Source: an uncultured Collinsella sp.
GTDB taxonomy: Bacteria > Actinomycetota > Coriobacteriia > Coriobacteriales > Coriobacteriaceae
DNA: 20,352 nucleotides
Assembly: GCA_902496275.1 (NCBI GenBank)
Contig: CABVAC010000036.1
Span: 1 to 20,352, forward strand
Direction: 5' to 3'
The translations under genes and the position numbers were made by a program. Below are positions 14,893 through 20,352 of this stretch, in pieces. A model generated the notes under the pieces. It saw only the letters and a list, made by a program, of their open reading frames with translations. It was not told where the DNA came from and did not search any database. How positions within the stretch are numbered: the first letter of the stretch is position 1; every line of letters begins with the position of its first letter.

Positions 14893-15948
14893 GTGGACGG
14901 GCGCGTGCAACATGACGGCTTTGGCCGCGATATCAACTACCTGCGCATTGCCGTTACCGACAAGTGCAATTTCCGCTGCATCTATTGCATGCCGGCCGAT
15001 GGCGTGGCGCCCCGCGCGCATGACGAGCTGCTCAGTGCCGAGGAAATCGCCCGCTTTGTGCGCCTGGTGGCGGGGGAAGGCATTCGCCGCGTACGCCTGA
15101 CGGGCGGCGAGCCGCTGGTCAGCCGCCGTATCATCCCGCTCATTCGCGACATCCGCGCGATTCCGCAGATCGAGGACATCTCGCTCACCACCAACGGCGC
15201 CCTGCTGCCCAAGCTGGCGCCGCAGCTCAAAGATGCCGGGCTTAACCGCGTCAACATCTCGCTCGATGCGCTCGACCCTACGCTCTTTGGAAAGATCACG
15301 CGCCTGGGTCGACTCGAGCAGACCATGACTGGCATCGACGCAGCGCTGGCTTGGGGCTTTGAGCCCGTTAAGGTCAACTGCGTTGTGGTGCGCCGGCTCA
15401 ACCAGGATGTGGCGGCCCTCGCGAGGCTCACGCTCGACCGCCCCATCCACCTGCGCTTTATCGAATACATGCCCATCGGCGACGAGCACACGAGCTCGCA
15501 TTGCACTGTGGACCCGCATGCGCCCGCGCTCAATCCCGAGCTGTGGGACGCGAGTGACACCGTTCCGAGCGACGAGCTGCGGGAGCGCATCAATGCCGGG
15601 GCCGCCGCGGCGAGACTGGGCGAGCTCGAGCCGCTCGACATCAACGACGCCCCTGCCGGCGCGGGCCCTGCGCGCTATTGGCACTTTCCGGGCGCGGCGG
15701 GAACGGTCGGTTTCATCAGTGCCATGTCCAACCATTTTTGCGCGAACTGCAACCGTCTGCGCCTGACGGCCGATGGCAACGTGCGTCCGTGCCTATTCAG
15801 CGATGCCGAGTATTCGGTGCGTGAGGCGCTGCGCCGTGGTGATGATATGCAGGTACTTTCGATTTGGCGCGATGCCGTGGCCCACAAACCGCAGGAACAC
15901 GCGATAATTGAGGGCACGCAACGATTTATGTCCCAAATCGGAGGATGA
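14893..15948 (+). CDS. moaA: GTP 3',8-cyclase MoaA
   Basis: A 351-aa radical SAM enzyme that starts molybdopterin synthesis by converting GTP to 3',8-cyclo-7,8-dihydro-GTP. The GTG at 14893 is used because GGGGAGGG lies just upstream; a nearby ATG at 14889 is out of frame. The N-terminal [4Fe-4S] cluster motif is CNFRCIYC (C25, C29, C32), followed by the SAM-binding LTGGEPL. The C-terminal cluster that binds GTP is CANCNRLRLTADGNVRPC (C283, C286, C300). The protein ends in the conserved Gly-Gly needed for catalysis. The stop codon is 4 bases before the moaC-mobB start, so the two form an operon. The 130-base gap upstream (14763-14892) has a possible -10, TACTAT, near 14848 but no convincing -35. 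Confidence 0.96.
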   Translation: MDGRVQHDGFGRDINYLRIAVTDKCNFRCIYCMPADGVAPRAHDELLSAEEIARFVRLVAGEGIRRVRLTGGEPLVSRRIIPLIRDIRAIPQIEDISLTTNGALLPKLAPQLKDAGLNRVNISLDALDPTLFGKITRLGRLEQTMTGIDAALAWGFEPVKVNCVVVRRLNQDVAALARLTLDRPIHLRFIEYMPIGDEHTSSHCTVDPHAPALNPELWDASDTVPSDELRERINAGAAAARLGELEPLDINDAPAGAGPARYWHFPGAAGTVGFISAMSNHFCANCNRLRLTADGNVRPCLFSDAEYSVREALRRGDDMQVLSIWRDAVAHKPQEHAIIEGTQRFMSQIGG

Positions 15949-15952
15949 TCAT

Positions 15953-17257
15953 ATGGCCAAGAGCAGGTACGCCGATGCCACCAAGGCCGCTCGCAGGGCC
16001 GCGATGTCTGCCCACAAAGCCGCGGCTGCGGCGAATGCCGGCAACGCCGACGCGTCCGCACAGCCGACTGCCAGCGCTGCCGCTGAGCCCGCCCGTGACG
16101 CCCGCCGCGACGAGCTGACGCACGTGGACGCCAAGGGCGAGGTGCGCATGGTTGACGTGTCCGACAAGGCCGAGACCCATCGCATTGCCATCGCCGAGGG
16201 CACCATCCTCATGCACCCCGAGACGCAGGCCATGGTGCTGCAGGACCGCGCCAAAAAGGGCGATGTGCTTGCCTGCGCGCGCGTGGCGGGCATCATGGCC
16301 ATCAAGCGCACGAGCGACATCATCCCCATGTGCCATCCGTTGCTCATTACCAAGAGCAAGTGCGACCTTGCGCCCATCGCTGCGGCGGGGACGCCTGTCG
16401 AGGACGTGCCCGAGGGCTGGGCGCCGGCGCGCGCGGACGGGCAGGTTGGCTTTCACGTGCTGGTTACTGCCGGCGTGACGGGCAAGACGGGTATCGAGAT
16501 GGAGGCCCTGACCGGCGCGAGTGCCGCGTGCTTAACGATCTATGACATGTGCAAGGCCGTCGATCGTGGCATGGAGATCGTCGACGTTCGCCTGCTGCAC
16601 AAGGAGGGCGGCCGCTCGGGCATATGGGATCGTGCCAAACGCCAGGCCGCTGCTGTTGAGGCCGTGGCCGCTGACGGTGCCGCGCCCGCGAGCGCACCCG
16701 TCGCCGTCGCGCCCGCAGCTCCGGCACCGGCCGTCCCCGCGATCGCGTTTATCGGCTACCAAAACTCGGGCAAGACCACGCTCGTCGAGAAGGTTATCGC
16801 CGAGCTCACCCGCCGCGGCCTGCGCGTGGGTTCGCTCAAGCATCATGGGCATCACGGCTTTGATATCGATGTGCCCGCTAAGGACACCTGGCGCCATCAC
16901 CAGGCCGGATCCAAGCACGTGGGCCTCATCTGCGCCACGCGCTGGGCGGAGTACGCCGACACACGTGAGGAGGACGAGATGCCCGCGCGCGAGCTGCTGT
17001 CGCGCTACAACGATGTCGACGTGGTGATCATCGAGGGCTACAAGACCGAGGGCTTCGACAATATCGTGGTCGCGCGCTCCGGTGTCGACCGTCTGCGCGG
17101 CAAGAGCTCGCTCGACCTGGTTGACGGCCGTACGCTGGCCCTTGCCTGCAACGAGGCCCTGGCGCGTCAGGCCTTCGACGCCGGCTTTGCGACCCGAGCC
17201 ATCAACATCAACGACGCCCGAGCCATCTGCGATCTGATTCAGGACCATCTGGCCTAA
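15953..17257 (+). CDS. moaC-mobB: MoaC-MobB fusion protein of molybdenum cofactor synthesis
   Basis: A 434-aa two-domain protein. The ATG at 15953 has GGAGG (15940-15944) 8 bases upstream, overlapping the end of moaA. Residues 1-50 are an Ala-rich extension. Residues about 55-231 are MoaC, cyclic pyranopterin monophosphate synthase, with MVDVSDKAETHR, MCHPLLIT and GKTGIEMEALTGASAACLTI. An Ala/Pro linker (232-262) joins MobB (263-434), a P-loop GTPase that helps attach GMP to the cofactor: Walker A GYQNSGKT (K274), SLKHHGHHGFDIDVPAKDTW and VVIIEGYKTEGFDNI. MoaC acts directly on the MoaA product, so the order makes biochemical sense. MobB acts much later, so the fusion joins an early step and a late helper. 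The stop codon overlaps a hairpin repeat. Confidence 0.94.
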   Translation: MAKSRYADATKAARRAAMSAHKAAAAANAGNADASAQPTASAAAEPARDARRDELTHVDAKGEVRMVDVSDKAETHRIAIAEGTILMHPETQAMVLQDRAKKGDVLACARVAGIMAIKRTSDIIPMCHPLLITKSKCDLAPIAAAGTPVEDVPEGWAPARADGQVGFHVLVTAGVTGKTGIEMEALTGASAACLTIYDMCKAVDRGMEIVDVRLLHKEGGRSGIWDRAKRQAAAVEAVAADGAAPASAPVAVAPAAPAPAVPAIAFIGYQNSGKTTLVEKVIAELTRRGLRVGSLKHHGHHGFDIDVPAKDTWRHHQAGSKHVGLICATRWAEYADTREEDEMPARELLSRYNDVDVVIIEGYKTEGFDNIVVARSGVDRLRGKSSLDLVDGRTLALACNEALARQAFDAGFATRAININDARAICDLIQDHLA

Positions 17258-17296
17258 AACCTGCCAAAAAGGGACAGGTTTATTTTGGAAGGTTTT
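17256..17296 (+). terminator. Hairpin terminator after moaC-mobB
   Basis: AAAACCTGCCAAAA (17256-17269) and TTTTGGAAGGTTTT (17283-17296) pair with one mismatch around a loop containing GGGACAGG. The left arm begins inside the TAA stop codon of moaC-mobB. The run of T at the end of the right arm suits termination. Confidence 0.65.
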
Positions 17297-17315
17297 ATCT
17301 GGGCAAACGTTGTTT

Positions 17316-17353
17316 CCACCACAAAGGGGACAGGCACCTTTGTGGTGGTTTTT
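17316..17353 (+). terminator. Hairpin, GGGGACAGG-loop family, followed by T-run
   Basis: CCACCACAAAGG (17316-17327) pairs perfectly with CCTTTGTGGTGG (17337-17348) and is followed by TTTTT (17349-17353). It is nearly identical to the hairpin at 1001. It probably provides a second terminator behind the moa operon. Confidence 0.8.
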
Positions 17354-17356
17354 GCT

Positions 17357-17393
17357 TTGGTAGATGCGTGGGACATGCCTTACAATCTACCAA
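17357..17393 (+). promoter_or_regulatory. Dyad-covered promoter of the MFS gene
   Basis: TTGGTAGAT (17357-17365) and ATCTACCAA (17385-17393) are perfect 9-bp inverted repeats 19 bases apart. The left arm contains a -35-like TTGGTA and the right arm overlaps a -10, TACAAT (17381-17386), at 18-base spacing. A repressor bound to this dyad would block both boxes; the regulator is not in the window. Confidence 0.5.
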
Positions 17394-17522
17394 GTAGTTC
17401 ATGACGGGCGAAAAACGGAGAGAAGGGGCTTGATGCGTCCTTAATGTTTCATGCGGATAGATTGATTTGACAGACAGTGGCGAATGCCCGCCGTCCGCAT
17501 TCGTATGAAACAAGGAGTCTCC
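17394..17522 (+). promoter_or_regulatory. Possible structured 5' leader of the MFS gene
   Basis: If transcription starts near 17393, the leader is about 130 bases. GTTTCAT (17446-17452) can pair with ATGAAAC (17505-17511), directly before the AAGGAG ribosome site. GCGGA (17453-17457) can pair with TCCGC (17494-17498). The second pairing competes with a local hairpin, CGAATGC (17481-17487) with GCATTCG (17497-17503). Such mutually exclusive stems suggest a regulatory leader, but it matches no riboswitch class I know. Confidence 0.35.
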
Positions 17523-18803
17523 ATGTTCGCCTCCCTTTTCTCAAAGCCTCAATCATCGCTGTCCGTGCAGGCCAAGCGCCTGGTGGCGATGCGCTTTCTC
17601 ATCTACACCGGTTTTCAAACTAGCTACTTTATCGGCGTTATCGGAACGCTCACCTATGCGGACGATGCCTCGGTCGTGGCGACATCGTTGGCCGTTCTGT
17701 TTATGAATGTTTTTGTAATCCTGGGATCCTTTGCGGGTGGCGCGGCGCTCGACGCCTGGGGCCCGCGCCACCATTTCTTGCTGAGCATCGTGGGCACGCT
17801 GACAACCGGCGTGGCGATTATTGCCTTTGGCAGCGCGACCGGCATCGTCCTGCTCGGCGCGGTGCTCCTGGGCTTTGTGATGGGGTTCGCCCAGCCCATC
17901 GCCACATCCTATCCAGCCTACCTCACCGACGACCCCGTCGAGCTTAAAGACATCAACTCCGCTATCACCATGTTCTCCAACGTGAGCATTATCGTCGGCC
18001 CTACACTGGGCGGCTTTGTCGCGGCGGCTGCATCGTCACGCGCGGTGTTCGTGCTCATGATGATCTTTACCGTACAGGCGCTCGTCGCCGGTTGGGGCTT
18101 TAGGCCGCAGACCAGCCATGTCGCCGGAGATGCGGATGCCGATTCGGCAGAGGAAGGGGAGCGTGCGGGACAAAGCTCCAACCCCAGCACATCCACCCGC
18201 GCAACCTTCGCGACCAGCATCAAGACAGTCTTTACCAACAACGTTCTCGCGCTACTTTTCTGCATCATCTTCCTCTCGAACTTTGGCTACGGCGCCTTCG
18301 ATCCGCTGGAGTCGTTCTTCTACCGTGATATTCTGCATGTCGGTGTCGAGTGGATGGGCTGGCTCTCGTCGGCCAGCGGTGTGGGCGCGGTGCTGGGCGC
18401 CGTGGTCGCGCTCCGCTTGCCGCCGCACCTGGTCAACCTTAAAACGCTGCTTGTGGCGCTTATGTCCGTGGGCCTGGGAAGTTTGCTCTATGTGGGGACA
18501 CCGTACGTGGGCGTGGCCCTCGTCGGCCAGATTGCCCTGGGCATAGCTTGGGGCATCGTCAACCCGCTCCACAACACGATCGTGCAAACGACGGCGCCGC
18601 TCGAGCGGCTCGGTCGCGTCAACTCGGTCATGGGCTTTGGCAATATGTTTGCCGGCGTGGCGCCGCTGGCGATTGCCCCGTGGCTGGCGGCGACATTTGG
18701 CATGCAACAGACGCTCATCGGAGCGGGCGCGGTCGTGACGGCGGTTCCCGTGGCGCTGCTGCTGTTTGGCCGCCGGCATTTTGATCGTGCCGCAAGGCAG
18801 TAA
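17523..18803 (+). CDS. MFS transporter
   Basis: A 426-aa inner-membrane protein of the major facilitator superfamily, closest in style to the EntS/MFS_3-type exporters. The ATG at 17523 has AAGGAG (17512-17517) upstream; an earlier in-frame start at 17484 would lie inside the proposed leader structure. About 12 hydrophobic segments are visible in two groups, split by a hydrophilic loop of about 30 residues (GDADADSAEEGERAGQSSNP, around 210-240). The loop between helices 2 and 3 carries GGAALDAWGPRHHF, a version of the MFS motif A. GTLTYADDASVVATSLAVLF near the start also fits this group. It appears to be a single-gene unit under the dyad-covered promoter. Substrate and direction of transport cannot be assigned; an efflux role is the more likely. 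Confidence 0.85.
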   Translation: MFASLFSKPQSSLSVQAKRLVAMRFLIYTGFQTSYFIGVIGTLTYADDASVVATSLAVLFMNVFVILGSFAGGAALDAWGPRHHFLLSIVGTLTTGVAIIAFGSATGIVLLGAVLLGFVMGFAQPIATSYPAYLTDDPVELKDINSAITMFSNVSIIVGPTLGGFVAAAASSRAVFVLMMIFTVQALVAGWGFRPQTSHVAGDADADSAEEGERAGQSSNPSTSTRATFATSIKTVFTNNVLALLFCIIFLSNFGYGAFDPLESFFYRDILHVGVEWMGWLSSASGVGAVLGAVVALRLPPHLVNLKTLLVALMSVGLGSLLYVGTPYVGVALVGQIALGIAWGIVNPLHNTIVQTTAPLERLGRVNSVMGFGNMFAGVAPLAIAPWLAATFGMQQTLIGAGAVVTAVPVALLLFGRRHFDRAARQ

Positions 18804-18868
18804 AAACCATCACAACATTCGATGAAAATCGCGATTTTGCCGAAAAGCGTCGAATGTTGTGATGGTTT
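18804..18868. repeat. Nested hairpin repeat H4 (no gene attached)
   Basis: Outer arms 18804-18822 (AAACCATCACAACATTCGA) and 18850-18868 pair perfectly over 19 bp. The inner part is a different perfect palindrome, AAAATCGCGATTTT (18825-18838), followed by the same GAAAAGC element seen in H1-H3. It starts right after the MFS stop codon and may terminate that transcript. No AbiEi/DUF559-like gene is beside it. Confidence 0.85.
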
Positions 18869-18900
18869 GCGCCCCGGGCCAGGCCGCCCTTCGGGTTCGG

Positions 18901-18938
18901 CCACCACAAGGGGGAACGGGCACCTTTGTGGTGGTTTT
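18901..18938 (+). terminator. Hairpin, GGGGACAGG-loop family, variant loop
   Basis: CCACCACAA (18901-18909) pairs with TTGTGGTGG (18926-18934), followed by TTTT. The loop reads GGGGGAACGGGCACCT, a diverged form of the family loop. It lies between H4 and the HAD gene. Confidence 0.65.
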
Positions 18939-19027
18939 GCACCAAGGCGCCCCGTGCGCGCCTTGGTATACCATGTACACCACTTCCGACCACACCCCAC
19001 ATCGCCGCACAACCCAGAAAGGCCCCC

Positions 19028-19849
19028 ATGGACACCTCCTTCAGCCACATTAAAGCCGTGTTCTGCGATATCGACGGCACGCTGCTCACGAGCCGGCACA
19101 CGGTGTCCCCGCGCACCGTGGCGGCGATCCGCGCCCTGCGCGAGCGCGGCGTGCTCTTTGGCCTGTGCACCGGGCGCGACGCCCACGCGACCGAGGCCAT
19201 GTACGAGCTCTGGGGCATCGAAGGCCTGGTGGACGTGATGGTGGGCTGCGGTGGTGCCGAGGTCATCGACCGCGCGCACGACATCAACGAGCTGAGCTAT
19301 CCGCTGCCGGGCGAGACCATCGCGCGCATCTGCAAACACATGGCGGACCTTCCGGCAACGCCCGTCTGCCCCCGAGACGGCGTGTTCTACGTGCCCGAGA
19401 GCAACGCGTGCGTCGAGCACCTGTCGCGCGTCGACGGCGTGCCCTACCAGGTGGTCGATTTTGCCGAGTTCTTGCGCGAGCCGCAGCCCAAGGTGATGTT
19501 TACCATGGCGCCCGAGGTGATGCCGCAGGTGATTGAGCGGGCGTCGACGTTTGCCGACGACACCGTCAAGGCGGCGGCTCTGCAAACCACGCAGCGGCTC
19601 TACGAGTTCATGGATCCGCGCGTGTCCAAGACGCGCGGCCTTGTGCGCGTGGCGGAGCTCAACGACATGGAGCTCCAGGACATCTGCGTGTTTGGCGATG
19701 CGGACAACGATACCTGCATGGTGGCTGACGCCGGCGTGGGCGTGGCCATGGCAAACGGCAGCGACGCCACCCGTGCCGCCGCCGACTTTGTGACCGCGAG
19801 CAACGACAAAGACGGCATCGCGATCTTTATCGAGGAGCATCTGCTGTAG
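19028..19849 (+). CDS. Cof-type HAD-IIB family phosphatase
   Basis: A 273-aa cytoplasmic phosphatase that probably dephosphorylates sugar phosphates or nucleotides such as flavin or pyridoxal cofactors. The ATG at 19028 follows AGAAAGG (19016-19022). Motif I is FCDIDGTLL with nucleophile D14 and acid D16. Motif II is LCTGRD (T48), and motif IV FGDADNDTCM supplies the metal-binding acids. A lysine for motif III is likely in DPRVSKTRGLVRV. The alpha/beta cap inserted between motifs II and III (about 80-185) places it in subclass IIB. The final residues (SDATRAAADFVTASNDKDGI) match the usual Cof ending. It is a single gene with hairpins on both sides and no visible partner, so the substrate is open. 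Confidence 0.9.
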   Translation: MDTSFSHIKAVFCDIDGTLLTSRHTVSPRTVAAIRALRERGVLFGLCTGRDAHATEAMYELWGIEGLVDVMVGCGGAEVIDRAHDINELSYPLPGETIARICKHMADLPATPVCPRDGVFYVPESNACVEHLSRVDGVPYQVVDFAEFLREPQPKVMFTMAPEVMPQVIERASTFADDTVKAAALQTTQRLYEFMDPRVSKTRGLVRVAELNDMELQDICVFGDADNDTCMVADAGVGVAMANGSDATRAAADFVTASNDKDGIAIFIEEHLL

Positions 19850-19862
19850 CGCCGGGGGAGAA

Positions 19863-19895
19863 CCACCGCAAAGGGGACAGGCTCCTTTGCGGTGG
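19863..19895 (+). terminator. Hairpin, GGGGACAGG-loop family, after the HAD gene
   Basis: CCACCGCAAAGG (19863-19874) pairs perfectly with CCTTTGCGGTGG (19884-19895). Both arms carry G/C where the other copies have A/T (CCACCGC for CCACCAC, GCGGTGG for GTGGTGG), so pairing is preserved. There is no good T-run. It lies 13 bases past the HAD stop codon. Confidence 0.65.
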
Positions 19896-20352
19896 TCTCA
19901 GGCGATTTGGGCGAATTGATGCCTAAAATCTGCGCGAAAAACCAAATAACGTTGTCCGAACATTACGCTTCTAACCACCGATGAGCTAAAGATATTCCCA
20001 TCAATTTGGTAGTCTATTCCTCCCGGTTAATGACCTACCGCTCACGGTCGATTTTCAACCGTTCACAGGATGTTTTCTCTTGAGCAAAATGTTGTGCAAA
20101 TAAATAAAATGCTATTAAAAAACTGATAACTGGCTTAATTACCAGTAGAAATAGATATTTCATAGCGAATAAACGAAGGTTAATCCGAGCAAATGTCAAG
20201 AGAATTGATAATTCGCTACAAAACTATCGGTATTTTTGCTTAGATGTTCAAACAATCGTTACAATTTGGATTACTAAGCGTGCGCAATTAAAGGTTGCGC
20301 AGATACGTTTGATAGTGAAAGAGCAAGATCGCGGTCTCTTGGGGAGGAGACA
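19896..20352. other. AT-rich non-coding region
   Basis: These 457 bases contain no credible reading frame on either strand and are clearly richer in A and T than the rest of the window. They hold several short dyads, for example TGCGCAA (20281-20287) with TTGCGCA (20295-20301). They end with GGGGAGGAG close to the window edge, which looks like a ribosome binding site for a gene starting just outside. It is probably the long upstream control region of that gene, or DNA of foreign origin. Confidence 0.6.
20236..20265 (+). promoter_or_regulatory. Candidate promoter for a gene beyond the window
   Basis: TTGCTT (20236-20241), 18 bases, then TACAAT (20260-20265). The TGCGCAA/TTGCGCA hairpin would lie in its leader and GGGGAGGAG about 80 bases downstream. 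In AT-rich sequence such matches arise easily, so this is tentative. Confidence 0.35.

Noticed and set aside
14889..14894. ATG at 14889 as the moaA start.
   Set aside because: It is not in the moaA frame. GTG at 14893 has the GGGGAGGG site and leads directly into the conserved N-terminus.
17394..17522. A known riboswitch class in the MFS leader.
   Set aside because: I compared it by eye with what I remember of fluoride, guanidine, preQ1 and NiCo consensus features and found no convincing match, so it is reported only as possible structure.
12214..18868. A CRISPR array made from the repeated hairpins.
   Set aside because: The hairpins are 65 bp, spaced by whole genes or several kilobases, and there are no short regular spacers or cas genes.
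1..20352. tRNA or rRNA genes.
   Set aside because: No cloverleaf-like sequence with a T-loop GTTCRA pattern in context, and no rRNA-like stretch, was found in the gaps.

Overview
The window is high-GC, gene-dense bacterial DNA. Its gene content (a GlnR-type orphan regulator beside glutamine synthetase, a heterodimeric ABC exporter, a MoaC-MobB fusion) and its many hairpin repeats between genes suggest a gut actinobacterium of the Coriobacteriia, probably Collinsella-like. That placement is inference from gene style; no rRNA or other taxonomic marker is present.

Layout, left to right. 1-1040: the 3' end of a type I glutamine synthetase gene and a GlnR-like atypical response regulator, closed by a hairpin terminator. 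1205-2740: a membrane-anchored HtrA/DegP serine protease with a strong terminator. 2744-3011: a repeat-rich gap holding a 29-bp palindrome and a 203-bp element with 29-bp perfect terminal inverted repeats (MITE-like). 3120-5410: NAD-dependent DNA ligase ligA and its terminator. 5407-6841: a toxin-antitoxin zone with one intact Phd/VapC-type pair, one decayed Phd/RelE-type pair, and two related minus-strand C-terminal remnants. 6838-8184 (minus): a MATE efflux pump with a MerR-style promoter. 8444-12164: two overlapping ABC exporter half-transporter genes that look like an asymmetric heterodimer.

12213-14762 is the most unusual part. A 1242-bp unit, made of a 65-bp nested hairpin plus a gene for a 345-aa AbiEi/DUF559-like (PD-(D/E)XK fold) protein, is present twice in tandem and closed by a third hairpin. 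A fourth hairpin of the same family stands alone at 18804-18868. Compensatory base changes preserve the stems. This could be a hairpin-associated nuclease element, analogous in logic to REP/RAYT systems, but that function is a hypothesis.

14893-17257: molybdenum cofactor genes moaA and a moaC-mobB fusion. 17357-18803: an MFS transporter behind a dyad-covered promoter and a leader with pairing potential. 19028-19849: a Cof-type HAD phosphatase. 19896-20352: an AT-rich non-coding tail ending in a ribosome-binding-site-like GGGGAGGAG, so a gene probably starts just past the window.

A second theme is a set of dispersed hairpins at 1001, 17256, 17316, 18901 and 19863, most sitting just after stop codons. 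They share a loop close to GGGGACAGGCACC while their stems vary.
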